Below, piece by piece: positions 27,101-34,498 of a DNA stretch of 64,000 nt. The notes under the pieces were generated by a model. That model saw nothing but the letters and a program-made list of their open reading frames with translations. It was not told where the DNA came from and searched no databases. The stretch lies in contig NZ_JACWFH010000008.1 of NCBI RefSeq assembly GCF_019749255.1, forward strand, positions 353,937 to 417,936, read 5' to 3'. Position numbers and translations under genes: made by a program. The stretch's first letter is position 1. The number at the start of each line of letters is the position of its first letter. Source of the DNA: Mesobacillus maritimus. Lineage in GTDB: Bacteria; Bacillota; Bacilli; Bacillales; Cytobacillaceae.

Positions 27101-27855
27101 AGGAAAAACTTGCAGCGCTTGAGGAAGAAAGGAAAACAGTCCTTCAGCATATCAAAGGGAAAGATACTGACTTTTTACAAAAACAACTCATTCAAGAATC
27201 AGATGAACTGGTTTATTATATTAAACAAAGAGTCTTCTTAAGGTTTAGTGATTTCTTCCGAGAATCGTTTAATCCTTCGGTGATTAAAGATGATGGACGT
27301 GACTTAAAACAAGCTTTACAATCCGCTCTTAATGAATTAATCGAAACAATAGGGTTTGATTTTCTTCAAGAAATGCGGGCTACAACGTTAAGGGTTGAAT
27401 CCTTCATCACAAAACTGTTAGAGGAATTTCAGAATCGTTTGAGTGATGAGCTACAAAAAATGTCTGCTGATTTAGCTATTTCAAAATTGGAAATAACGAA
27501 CTATGAAAAAGTTGATTTTAACATTGCTTTCAAAGAACTAGATAAGAAGATTTTCAGGAAAGCACTTGGTATGTTTAAAAATCCAAAAGCATTCTTTGAA
27601 AAAGACGAAAAAAGAGCCATGAGTGAAGAGATAGAAAGGCTTCTACAGCTGCCAGCAGATGAATATTTGCAAGTTCAAGGCAAATTCTTGAGGGAACATT
27701 ATCTCAATGCTTTAGAAAAGCATCTTGAACACATACGAAATGAATGGCAGGAACAGACAGAAGAATATTACACAGGCGTCAAGTCGACCCTTTCAACCGA
27801 TTTTCCAATAGAAGAACTAAAAAATACTTATAATAAGGTAAAGTCTCTATCTTAA
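24196..27855 (+). CDS. dynA: dynamin-like protein DynA (double GTPase)
   Basis: A 1219-residue protein made of two fused dynamin units. The first P-loop is GHFSAGKS (residues about 53-60) with DTPGID; the second is GAFSAGKS (about 643-650) with DTPGAD. Each GTPase is followed by long coiled-coil stalk helices. B. subtilis DynA (YpbR, 1193 residues) tethers and fuses membranes in trans and helps resist phage and membrane damage. The ribosome binding site AAGGGG precedes ATG. A 13-bp inverted repeat lies in the presumed promoter. Confidence 0.96.
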   Translation: MGLLVAQKDKQLLGKIMKLHHLFTQHEDLEASAKSKELGRKTLEREFAIAFCGHFSAGKSSMINSLIGEDILPSSPIPTSANLVKVKSGEEYARVYFKEGKPRLYPAPYDYDTVKNYCKDGDQIESLEISHKGSGLLNDVVVMDTPGIDSADDAHRIATESALHLADLVLYVMDYNHVQSELNFLFTKQLTEAGKELYLVVNMIDKHREEELRFEDFKKSVVDSFAAWGVHPKGIYFTSLKKPGLKHNQFNELQQFLQGRIQKREEMLPESVYKSLVKVSEDHVKLLTEKAEDQILVRTDRLQEVPEANWAQLTEEHQKIKSKINELKSQENKVLSNFTNGMEDILKNAYLMPFKTRELAESYLTSMQPDFKVGLFFAKQKTLQERADRLELFYLDLAEKVQAQLDWHLKEFLLTNLKEQGIENDGLRGMAQSFKVNFPKELLQQTIKTGAVVSGDYVLNYTNDVAEAVKKQAREQLRIFRESYLDAVRSLSEKEMAEASKQEVKLRQLVDSYEELLEIQESLSIRKKAVFEVLFGDVQSLPHLEEAASLFISEIDEEVVLNSGNNILKKPSEGKASKKEEPNGESVSKENLENYHAEVNKLVEKLRVTADEVESLPGLKRIRKELIDKSQRLENQQFTVALFGAFSAGKSSFANALIGENLLPVSPNPTTAAINKIKPIDDEHPHGTVLVKVKDNKQLLEEINRSLKLFNLESADFPQAIDRIDSIQLSQATTGAAEKLHHSFLRAFSTGYYLFENRMGNVFSTDLDSFRGYVADEEKSCFVEWIEVYYDCELTREGISLVDTPGADSINARHTGVAFDYIKNSDAILFVTYYNHAFSRADREFLIQLGRVKDTFELDKMFFIVNAIDLANSEKELEDVLEYVTGQLVQYGIKNPHLHPVSSLQALKEKTENKGGNSRFDQFEQSFYSFISDDLMKMAMDSAEAKWQLSLQTLGKLLQSAEEGQEAKEEKLAALEEERKTVLQHIKGKDTDFLQKQLIQESDELVYYIKQRVFLRFSDFFRESFNPSVIKDDGRDLKQALQSALNELIETIGFDFLQEMRATTLRVESFITKLLEEFQNRLSDELQKMSADLAISKLEITNYEKVDFNIAFKELDKKIFRKALGMFKNPKAFFEKDEKRAMSEEIERLLQLPADEYLQVQGKFLREHYLNALEKHLEHIRNEWQEQTEEYYTGVKSTLSTDFPIEELKNTYNKVKSLS

Positions 27856-27867
27856 GGACGTGAACGA

Positions 27868-28626
27868 ATGGAAGATTGGCTAGAGCAGATTGAAACAGAA
27901 TACGAGATTGAAATTTTGTTTGCATGTGAAGTGGGAAGTCGAGCATGGGGATATGACTCGGTAAGTTCGGATCAGGATATCCGTTTCATCTATAAACACC
28001 GAGACACACGTAAGTATTTCTCACTTGATCTGCCCCTTCAGGTCATTACGGTTAAATCCCCGTATGATGCTCAAGGTTGGGATATTCAGAAAGCTTTTCA
28101 CTTACAACGGAAATCAAATCCTAATTTGTTTGAGTGGTCCTTTTCTCCAAACGTTTATAAAAATAAATCTGAATTTCAGAGGAAATTGCAGCATATCGTA
28201 GAAACCGGGTATTCTTCTTATTCTTTGGGGATGCATTATTTAAACCTTGCTAAGCGTATTTTTAAAGACACTGACATAAATAAATTTACAAACCAAGAGC
28301 AAAAACATCTTCTTTATTGTCTTAGGTCGTTAATGATCGTTAAAGGTCTAACTCATTCCAGTACGGTCTCTAGGCAACTTATACCAACTGAAGAGAATAT
28401 AAAGATGATTGGGTCTGTTTCTGAACAAAGGGTTTATTTGAAATTAATAAACGCTAAGAGGAAAGACGAACTGATTGTAGCGGAAGATAGAAAAATCGCT
28501 CATAGCTTAATCGAACAATTAATCTGTGACTATTCATCGGAAATAAGTGCATTGGCAAAAGGAACAAATCTAACCAAACCACTAAATGAGTGGTTATGGG
28601 ATATACTTGGCCTATGGGGGGAATAG
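27868..28626 (+). CDS. predicted nucleotidyltransferase (YcgL-like)
   Basis: A 252-residue protein with a minimal nucleotidyltransferase fold: GSRAWGYDSVSSDQDIRF holds the GS motif and the DxD metal site (residues about 22-39). The helical C-terminus is shared with the YcgL/RlaP group. Substrate unknown; such proteins can modify RNA or proteins, or act as toxins. It starts 12 bases after dynA (ribosome binding site AAGGACG), so it is probably cotranscribed with dynA. This gene is not a standard dynA neighbour in B. subtilis as far as I recall. Confidence 0.85.
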   Translation: MEDWLEQIETEYEIEILFACEVGSRAWGYDSVSSDQDIRFIYKHRDTRKYFSLDLPLQVITVKSPYDAQGWDIQKAFHLQRKSNPNLFEWSFSPNVYKNKSEFQRKLQHIVETGYSSYSLGMHYLNLAKRIFKDTDINKFTNQEQKHLLYCLRSLMIVKGLTHSSTVSRQLIPTEENIKMIGSVSEQRVYLKLINAKRKDELIVAEDRKIAHSLIEQLICDYSSEISALAKGTNLTKPLNEWLWDILGLWGE

Positions 28627-28627
28627 C

Positions 28628-28804
28628 ATGGTAGAACGTTTTCATGTCTGTGCTTCCTGTGTCAACTTCCAAGCAGTTCGAACGGATGATGGGATGAAAT
28701 ATTTTTGTCGTCGACTTGGGTATGAAACGAAAACCACATATAAGTTTAATTGTTGGGAGCCCAAACCACAGGTTAAAAGGCTGATGGAAAAAAGAAAAGG
28801 GTAA
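28628..28804 (+). CDS. 58-residue cysteine-containing protein
   Basis: A small protein beginning MVERFHVCASCVNFQAVR with further cysteines at FCRRLG and NCWEPK. The C8, C11, C27, C42 spacing suggests a metal site. The C-terminus is basic (KRLMEKRKG). GGGGG lies before ATG, and the start is one base after the nucleotidyltransferase stop, so it ends the dynA transcript. It holds the position of ypbS, but I cannot confirm the homology. Confidence 0.75.
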   Translation: MVERFHVCASCVNFQAVRTDDGMKYFCRRLGYETKTTYKFNCWEPKPQVKRLMEKRKG

Positions 28805-28898
28805 ACTCACTATAGGTGCCGGAACATTATAATTACTCGGGCTTCCTTATGTTTCTAGGAAACAATTTATTCTCTTTTCCTCAAAATTCTCCTAAGCA

Positions 28899-28907
28899 TG
28901 TTATAAT
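28899..28907 (+). promoter_or_regulatory. extended -10 promoter of ypcP
   Basis: TGTTATAAT (extended -10 TGnTATAAT), with no clear -35 at 17 bases. It lies about 80 bases before the exonuclease start. Confidence 0.55.
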
Positions 28908-28986
28908 GGATAGGTTGTCTTTCGTAAAGTCCACCTGAAATCTCAAGGATAGAATTGCTTGAAGAAGAATAAGGAGGAAGTATAAT

Positions 28987-29871
28987 TTGAAAAATTCAAA
29001 CTTAATGTTAGTAGATGGTATGGCCTTATTATTTCGTGCCTTTTATGCAACTGCAGTAACAGGGCAATTTATGATTAATACTAAAGGAGTCCCGACGAAT
29101 GGCGTCCAGGGTTTTGTAAAGCATATGATGACAGCAGTTGGAAAATTCAACCCTAGTCATGTAGCAGTTTGTTGGGATATGGGAAGCAAAACATTTAGAA
29201 CAGAGATGTTCCCAGAGTATAAAGCGAACCGTGGGGAAGCACCGGTTGAATTAATTCCTCAGTTTGAACTCGTTAAGGAAGTTGTAGAAGCTTTTGATAT
29301 TCCTAATATTGGCGTTCCTGGCTATGAAGCTGATGATTGTATTGGAACGATTGCGCGAACCTCTGATGAGGACGTTCAAGTCTCTATTTTAACTGGCGAT
29401 AAAGATATCCTCCAACTCATTAATGATCGGACTTCTGTTATTTTATTACAAAAAGGGTATGGAAATTATCAAGTTCATAATCGTGATACCCTATATAATG
29501 AAAAGGGGATCTGGCCAGAACAGATGATTGACTTAAAGGCATTGATGGGAGACCCTAGTGATAACTATCCAGGCGTTAAAGGGATTGGGGAGAAAACAGC
29601 GATAAAGCTATTACAGCAATTTGAGAACGTTGAGGGGATCTTAGAAAACCTTGATTCATTAACGAAATCCCAAAAAGCGAAAATTGAGCAAGATTTGGAA
29701 ATGCTCCATCTTAGTCGCCAACTCGCTGAAATTAAATGCGATGTTGAGGTGAGTTGTTCTCTAGAAACAGCATCACTTCAAATAAATCGTGAAAAAGTGC
29801 TAAACAAATTTCAGGAAGTGGAATTTAAAGGTTTGCATAAATTTATACCTAATGAAAAGGAACTTGCTTAG
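28987..29871 (+). CDS. fenA: 5'-3' exonuclease/flap endonuclease (YpcP, FenA)
   Basis: A 294-residue FEN-family nuclease equal to the 5' nuclease domain of DNA polymerase I. Metal-binding acids are seen in MLVDGMALLFRAF, GYEADDCIGT and LTGDKDILQL, and the helix-hairpin-helix in GDPSDNYPGVKGIGEKTA. B. subtilis YpcP/FenA removes RNA primers and flaps from Okazaki fragments. The start is TTG at 28987 after a strong AAGGAGGAAG site. A strong terminator follows. Confidence 0.93.
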   Translation: MKNSNLMLVDGMALLFRAFYATAVTGQFMINTKGVPTNGVQGFVKHMMTAVGKFNPSHVAVCWDMGSKTFRTEMFPEYKANRGEAPVELIPQFELVKEVVEAFDIPNIGVPGYEADDCIGTIARTSDEDVQVSILTGDKDILQLINDRTSVILLQKGYGNYQVHNRDTLYNEKGIWPEQMIDLKALMGDPSDNYPGVKGIGEKTAIKLLQQFENVEGILENLDSLTKSQKAKIEQDLEMLHLSRQLAEIKCDVEVSCSLETASLQINREKVLNKFQEVEFKGLHKFIPNEKELA

Positions 29872-29874
29872 AAG

Positions 29875-29905
29875 AAACGGCCGAAATACCTCGGCCGTTT
29901 TTTTG
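29875..29905 (+). terminator. terminator of ypcP
   Basis: A 10-bp perfect stem, AAACGGCCGA/TCGGCCGTTT (29875-29884 with 29891-29900), followed by Ts. Confidence 0.9.
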
Positions 29906-29947
29906 TTATTTAAGGATTATCATGGAAACGTATCACTTTGAAAATTG

Positions 29948-29973
29948 TCTAGCGCGAACACACTGCGACTAGA
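29948..29973. repeat. possible intergenic hairpin repeat
   Basis: TCTAGCGC pairs with GCG(A)CTAGA around a nine-base loop. It resembles the CTAG-bounded intergenic repeats I associate with Bacillaceae, but only one copy is clear in this window. Confidence 0.3.
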
Positions 29974-30007
29974 GGGCCTTCGTTGAAAGGATACAAAAGC
30001 TGTTTGT

Positions 30008-30139
30008 TTACTTCGTATTACTCTTTTTTGCAGCGTTTTCAAGTTTTGTCTTGGGACTCTCCGTAAATTCAGCGTCTTGACCATATCCCTGAGGATTTAC
30101 ACCTGGTGCCTTCGTTCCTCGTCCATGTTTTTTACTCAA
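30008..30139 (-). CDS. sspL: small acid-soluble spore protein L (SspL)
   Basis: A 43-residue protein. The segment APGVNPQGYG and the end PKTKLENAAKKSNTK align with my recollection of B. subtilis SspL (GGVTPQGD..., PKTELEERAKKSNTK). It is a minor SASP of the spore core. The start is TTG at 30139, with AAGGAGTG nine bases upstream. A GCATA-N17-TGAAATAG arrangement upstream (30216-30245) parallels that before sspM. Confidence 0.8.
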   Translation of the reverse strand: MSKKHGRGTKAPGVNPQGYGQDAEFTESPKTKLENAAKKSNTK

Positions 30140-30189
30140 TCCTTTTTCACTCCTTACGATTAAGTAGTGGCTGAAATATTACAGCCTTA

Positions 30190-30224
30190 CTGAAACAGAT
30201 GCCCAATAAAAAGGGCTATTTCAG
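30190..30224. repeat. hairpin between sspL and the DUF212 gene
   Basis: CTGAAATAG...GCCC pairs with GGGC...CTGTTTCAG (9 bp plus 4 bp, offset by a two-base bulge). On the minus strand it lies in the sspL leader; on the plus strand TTTATTT follows, so it could also be a weak terminator. Confidence 0.55.
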
Positions 30225-30299
30225 TTTATTTCATCCTTATTATGCTTCGAAAGAATAAAAACAGCCGCTTTTTTTCAAATTAATAAAGAGGTGAGCGAT

Positions 30300-30761
30300 T
30301 TGAATAAGGGTGTAGCTATCGCATTATCAAGTATCGGAATCGCACAAGCGTTAAAAATCCCAATCCATTATCTAAAGAATAAGGAATGGAAACCGGATTT
30401 GTTTTTTGCAACTGGAGGTATGCCTAGTTCCCATTCTGCGGGAGTAGCGTCTTTAAGTACGTATGTTGCTTTGAAACGAGGAGTACCAACAATTGATTTT
30501 GCTCTTTCAGTGGTGTTTGGAATGATTGTTATGTATGATGCACAAGGAATTAGAAGGCAGACAGGTGAACTAACATTAAAGGTAAATGACCTTGATGAAT
30601 TGATTGATAAAATTCATGACCATGAGACAGTCAAGTATGAAGAGAAAACCCCTGAGCCCCTGAAAGAAGTCCTTGGGCATAAGCCTGGGGAAGTAATTGC
30701 AGGTGCAGCTGTTGGAATCGCATTAGGAATACTTGGATATCAATTTTCGAAAAAATCATAG
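30300..30761 (+). CDS. divergent PAP2 family protein (DUF212, YuiD-like)
   Basis: A 153-residue membrane protein with about four helices. The signature GGMPSSHSAGVASLSTY and YDAQGIRRQTGE marks the DUF212 family, distantly related to PAP2 acid phosphatases/haloperoxidases. The predicted role is a membrane lipid-type phosphatase; no substrate is known. The start is TTG at 30300, five bases after AGAGGTGAG; the in-frame GTG at 30291 overlaps that site. Confidence 0.88.
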   Translation: MNKGVAIALSSIGIAQALKIPIHYLKNKEWKPDLFFATGGMPSSHSAGVASLSTYVALKRGVPTIDFALSVVFGMIVMYDAQGIRRQTGELTLKVNDLDELIDKIHDHETVKYEEKTPEPLKEVLGHKPGEVIAGAAVGIALGILGYQFSKKS

Positions 30762-30830
30762 AAGTATGTCGAATTATCTGGTAATATCTATTTAGGAAAT
30801 GGAGATTCACCAGAGAGGGTTGGCCGGTAA

Positions 30831-31103
30831 ATGAGTACATTAGAGGAATACTTGCTCATTTTAAGAAGCAAGGGCTTTCATTTTGGCGAAGATGCAATTG
30901 GCTTCATTTATTTTGGAAAACAATATACTGAAGCATCAGACGTATTAATCAAGACAGCGATAGAGTTGACATTAAAAATACAAAAAGAGTTTGATGGAAG
31001 TTTTTATATTTCATTGCTGGAAAGCTTTACGGCAAATGGGATCAAAGACCGTAGTGAAGCAATTGCTTTTGTACAGGATAAGCAGATCCTCCCTATGTCA
31101 TAA
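30831..31103 (+). CDS. DUF6123-like small protein
   Basis: A 90-residue mostly helical, cysteine-free soluble protein (MSTLEEYLLILRSKGFHFGEDAIGFIYFG...). I believe it belongs to the Bacillaceae family DUF6123, from memory and not certain. The ribosome binding site is not strong (AGAGAGGGTTGGCC, with long spacing). It lies downstream of the DUF212 gene and ends before a large terminator. Confidence 0.65.
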   Translation: MSTLEEYLLILRSKGFHFGEDAIGFIYFGKQYTEASDVLIKTAIELTLKIQKEFDGSFYISLLESFTANGIKDRSEAIAFVQDKQILPMS

Positions 31104-31107
31104 CCTG

Positions 31108-31159
31108 AAAAAGGAGCTAATTTAGAGGTTGTTACACCTCTGAATCAGCTCCTTTTTTT
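31108..31159. terminator. bidirectional terminator
   Basis: A two-part stem (AAAGGAGCT with AGCTCCTTT, inner AGAGGT with ACCTCT) followed by seven Ts. It overlaps the stop of the converging EamA gene. Confidence 0.85.
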
Positions 31160-32076
31160 GCCCGGACATCAGTTTTGGTCCTTAGTTTAATCCCTTTATT
31201 AGCAGGGATTTCAGCGAAAATCATCCCTGCAAAAATAAGTAAACAACCTACCATGGCACTTAAAGAAAGACGATCCCCTGCCCAAATATAGCCTGTGATC
31301 GCTGCAAATACAGGCTCCATAGCAAAAATGAGTGCAACTCTGGTAGGAGTGGTGTATTTTTGAAAGTTTGTCTGGATAAGGTAAGCAATCGCTGTTGCGA
31401 AAACGGCAGTAATAACTAAAGCCAATGTAACCTCGGTAGTGAATAAAATCGATGGTTCAAGTGCTTGCTTCCAATTCTCAAACAAAAGAGATGAAATAGT
31501 AGATAAAACTGCTACGGTTGAAATTTGGATAACGGTCAAAAATAAAGTCGGATACTGATTCGTGTATTTACCTGTTAAAAGGATTTGAAGGGCAAAGCCA
31601 ATTGCACAGATAAATACCAACCCATCACCAAGATTTAATCCCGATACATCGGTCATGGTTAATAGATAAAGTCCGAGTGTAGCCGTAACTACGCCAATAT
31701 AAGCGTGTAAAGAAAGGCGCTTACGTAAGAGCAAGATCGTAAACAATGGGACCATCACAACACTAAGTCCTGTAATAAAGGCCGCCTTAGAGGAGGTGGT
31801 GTACGCCAAACCTAATGTCTGAAAGCCATAACCAATGAAAAGCCAAAAACCAAGTACGAGTCCTGCTCCGAGCATTTTAATGTTGAAGGTTTTTAATTGT
31901 TTGCGTTCAAATAACAATAACCACACAGCTAAAAGTATGGCTGCGATTGTGAATCGTACCGCGTTAAAGGTTAAGGGCTCCAAAAATGAAATCGCATTTT
32001 GGACGACAACAAATGTGGCACCCCAAATCAAAGCAACAAATAATAAAGAAAAATCAGCAAGAGAAGAAGATTTCAT
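31132..32076 (-). CDS. EamA/DMT-family transporter
   Basis: A 314-residue protein with ten predicted transmembrane helices in two EamA repeats. It starts MKSSSLADFSLLFVALIWGATFVVVQ and has a basic cytoplasmic tail (KGIKLRTKTDVRAKKG). It is most like the YdcZ/RhaT-type metabolite exporters; substrate unknown. Its ATGA overlaps the end of the RNase H-like gene by four bases, so the two are coupled. Not closely similar to the EamA protein at 15041. Confidence 0.88.
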   Translation of the reverse strand: MKSSSLADFSLLFVALIWGATFVVVQNAISFLEPLTFNAVRFTIAAILLAVWLLLFERKQLKTFNIKMLGAGLVLGFWLFIGYGFQTLGLAYTTSSKAAFITGLSVVMVPLFTILLLRKRLSLHAYIGVVTATLGLYLLTMTDVSGLNLGDGLVFICAIGFALQILLTGKYTNQYPTLFLTVIQISTVAVLSTISSLLFENWKQALEPSILFTTEVTLALVITAVFATAIAYLIQTNFQKYTTPTRVALIFAMEPVFAAITGYIWAGDRLSLSAMVGCLLIFAGMIFAEIPANKGIKLRTKTDVRAKKGADSEV

Positions 32077-32480
32077 TGTGTTCCTCCCTCGGGTTTGTTG
32101 CTGCGTATTGCTTTCCGTGCAAGCTCATCAGCACTTTTATTCATCGAGGAGGGAATCCATTTCATAAAGAAGAGGTCAAACTGACTTGATAGACTTAATG
32201 CCTTCTCAAGCAATGGTTTATAGGTTTGATTCTTAACAAACTCCTTTTCTACGGCCCTATTGACAAGCTCCGAATCGGTTCGAAATGATACCGTTTTAAA
32301 CCCCTTTTCATGACAGATTTCCAATGCTTTAATAAAAGAGTGGTATTCGGCCTCATGGTTCGACATGCTCCCTAAAGGAATAGAATACGAAAACACTTCT
32401 CCATTCGCTTTAATAAAGACGCCAGCTCCACTTGGACCAGGATTCCCCGCACTTGCCCCATCAATATAAACTTCAATCAA
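32073..32480 (-). CDS. ypdQ: RNase HI-like protein (YpdQ-type)
   Basis: A 135-residue RNase H fold: VYIDGASAGNPGPSGAG supplies the first Asp, HEAEYHSF the Glu, FRTDSELV the second Asp and SADELARKA the last Asp, so all four catalytic acids are present. It lacks the basic protrusion of E. coli RNase HI. The B. subtilis homologue YpdQ was reported to lack RNase H activity, so activity is uncertain. It is first in a two-gene unit with the EamA transporter. Confidence 0.82.
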   Translation of the reverse strand: MIEVYIDGASAGNPGPSGAGVFIKANGEVFSYSIPLGSMSNHEAEYHSFIKALEICHEKGFKTVSFRTDSELVNRAVEKEFVKNQTYKPLLEKALSLSSQFDLFFMKWIPSSMNKSADELARKAIRSNKPEGGTQ

Positions 32481-32600
32481 GAATCATTTCCCCTATTCAT
32501 ATATTGTATAATTTCAGTGTATCATAATATTTTAGATGATAACGCTAATAAAACCAGTATAAAACAACATAGCATATTTCTGAAATGAGAGGCGAATAAA

Positions 32601-33257
32601 GTGAAATATAAATTAGAATGGAAGTATAAACTAAAAGGAAAAGAACCGGTATCCTTTACTTCTGACTGGCTAGAGGGGGACCATGCTTTATCTACTGGAG
32701 AAGCCCTCGAAAGTTCTGGAAAGGCCATTGATATTTCTTTCGCTGATGAGATTGGTACATCCTGGTCAATCAAAGAAATGAAGAAGCTTTTAAGTGAAAT
32801 TGAAGAGGAACCTCATAATCTAACGGTCTTTTTTGATGGTGGGTTTGAAAGGGAAAGCAATCAAGCAGGATTAGGGGCAATCGTGTATTACCAACAAGGG
32901 AAGAAGAAATATCGACTGCGAGCGAATCAACTTATTGAGGAACTTGACACGAATAATGAGGCCGAGTACGCAGCCTTTTACTTTGCATTGAATTTGTTAG
33001 AGGAGTTAGATGTTCACCATCTTCCATGTGATTTTAAAGGGGATTCACAGGTCGTCCTAAAGCAACTTGAAGGTGAATGGCCGTGTTATGAGGAAACGCT
33101 TAATCGTTGGTTAGATCGGATTGAAGAAAAAATGAAAAAACTGGGCATTCATCCAAGATACATCCCAATTGAACGGAAGTTAAACAAAGAAGCAGATAAA
33201 TTGGCGACTCAGGCCCTAGAAGGAAAATCAATTTATAGTAAGATGCAAATCCTCTAA
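32601..33257 (+). CDS. ypeP: RNase H-like protein YpeP with N-terminal extension
   Basis: A 218-residue protein. Residues 1-70 are an extension (MKYKLEWKYKLKGKEPVSF) unlike RNase H. Residues 73-210 form the RNase H fold, with acids in FFDGGFERESN, TNNEAEYAAF, KGDSQVVLKQ and NKEADKLATQ, again a complete set. Ribosome binding site GAGAGGCGAATAAAGTG. It diverges from the other RNase H-like gene and is followed by ypeQ. Possible RNA:DNA hybrid nuclease, unproven. Confidence 0.85.
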   Translation: MKYKLEWKYKLKGKEPVSFTSDWLEGDHALSTGEALESSGKAIDISFADEIGTSWSIKEMKKLLSEIEEEPHNLTVFFDGGFERESNQAGLGAIVYYQQGKKKYRLRANQLIEELDTNNEAEYAAFYFALNLLEELDVHHLPCDFKGDSQVVLKQLEGEWPCYEETLNRWLDRIEEKMKKLGIHPRYIPIERKLNKEADKLATQALEGKSIYSKMQIL

Positions 33258-33274
33258 GAAAGGTGGAAGAAATT

Positions 33275-33472
33275 TTGTCTAGAAAACAGGTACTTGCAGA
33301 AGTAGAAAATCTCATCAATACTTATTGCAGTGGCTGCTTTTTAAAGCAACAGTTTAAAAAAGACTATGGAAAGCGGTATGCACACCAATTTTGCATTAAG
33401 AACTGCACCGTTGGTGAAAAAATAAGGGGATGTGGGGAAAAGTTATTGGATGAAAGGAATTTAACACGGTGA
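33275..33472 (+). CDS. ypeQ: zinc-finger protein YpeQ
   Basis: A 65-residue basic protein with cysteines in NTYCSGCFLK, HQFCIKNCTVG and RGCGEK, a compact zinc finger. B. subtilis YpeQ has 60 residues and the same position after ypeP. The start chosen is TTG at 33275, eight bases after AAAGGTGG; an in-frame GTG at 33263 overlaps the ribosome binding site. The role is unknown but may relate to nucleic acids. Confidence 0.82.
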   Translation: MSRKQVLAEVENLINTYCSGCFLKQQFKKDYGKRYAHQFCIKNCTVGEKIRGCGEKLLDERNLTR

Positions 33473-33544
33473 GGGAAAATAGAAGCATGGAAAAGAAGGC
33501 ACCGAACAGGATTGTCTACAATCTAAATTTTTTTCTTGCTGATA

Positions 33545-33574
33545 ATCTAAAAAAGGCTGGCACTAGGCCAGCCT
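33545..33574 (-). terminator. terminator of cspD
   Basis: Stem AGGCTGGC/GCCAGCCT (33554-33561 with 33567-33574) followed by TTTTTAG on the minus strand. Confidence 0.85.
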
Positions 33575-33600
33575 CAGTTCAATCGCTTAATGATCATCTA

Positions 33601-33801
33601 TTATAATTTCACGACGTTTGCAGCTTGAGGTCCGCGGTTTCCTTCAACGATTTCAAAAGAAACTTCTTGGCCTTCTTCTAGAGACTTATAGCCTTCTCCC
33701 TGAATAGCAGTGAAATGTACAAATACATCGTCTCCGCCTTCAACTTCGATAAAACCGAAACCCTTTTCATTATTGAACCATTTTACTTTACCGTTTTGCA
33801 T
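33601..33801 (-). CDS. cspD: cold shock protein CspD
   Basis: A 66-residue cold-shock domain with RNP1 (KGFGFIEV) and RNP2 (VFVHFTAI), nearly identical to B. subtilis CspD. It is a single-stranded RNA/DNA chaperone. The start is ATG at 33801 after GGAGGAAAAAG, not the upstream in-frame ATG. B. subtilis cspD also neighbours the ypeP/ypeQ region. A long AT-rich leader (33802-34000) is consistent with a cold-regulated 5' UTR. Confidence 0.96.
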   Translation of the reverse strand: MQNGKVKWFNNEKGFGFIEVEGGDDVFVHFTAIQGEGYKSLEEGQEVSFEIVEGNRGPQAANVVKL

Positions 33802-34068
33802 GTTACTTTTTCCTCCTAAGCCTTTTCGAGACACAAATGATGTGTCAAAGTAAAAATTTTCATTTAGCAGAGATATAACTTGTTTTAAAATAATAATATA
33901 TTCTGATAAATGATGCTTTTAATATACATGATGGGCCCCCGCCAGTCAAGATGACAATTCAAGAATTACCATAAAGTTCACAGATCTTTGGACAAATTGT
34001 TACCAAGGAATTAGAATAAAAATTATGATTCTCTCATACTTTTATTTAAAAGAGAAAAGGGTGAGGGG

Positions 34069-34350
34069 ATGTACCGATTCTCAATTGACGGACGTGAATG
34101 GATCTTAAGATTTTCTCAACATCTTGAAATAGAAGAGAAAGAAAAAGAAAGCATTATCCAATCGGTGATCAATTGGCCGAAACTGAAGGGTTTTTCTCAT
34201 GGTGACTCGTTCTTACTATGTGATAAAGAAATGGGAGTCATTGTATTTAACATTGAAACGGTCCCTTCATTTATCTTAACCGTATCCACAATAGTTCCCA
34301 AAGAACAGTGGTATAGGAAGAATGGGGAGCTTATTAACCCCTATAAATAA
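34069..34350 (+). CDS. hypothetical protein
   Basis: A 93-residue soluble alpha-beta protein (MYRFSIDGREWILRF...) with a conspicuous LKGFSHGDSFLLCDKE turn and a C-terminal strand-rich half. The ribosome binding site AGGGTGAGGGG is close to the ATG. It stands alone between cspD and topB with its own terminator. I do not recognise the family. Confidence 0.65.
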   Translation: MYRFSIDGREWILRFSQHLEIEEKEKESIIQSVINWPKLKGFSHGDSFLLCDKEMGVIVFNIETVPSFILTVSTIVPKEQWYRKNGELINPYK

Positions 34351-34390
34351 GAGGTTTTGTTGAACAAAGCGAATGGGAATGAATAAAGGC

Positions 34391-34422
34391 AGAGGCAGTC
34401 TGGAAAAAGCTGCTTCTTTTTA
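34391..34422 (+). terminator. intrinsic terminator
   Basis: An 8-bp stem (34391-34398 with 34410-34417, one G-U pair), 11-base loop, T-rich tail. Confidence 0.6.
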
Positions 34423-34498
34423 TTTGTGTCTTTACCTTTTAAGATATGCTCGGCTAAAATAAGATGAGACTTTATTTTAGAATTGTGTAGGAGGAACT

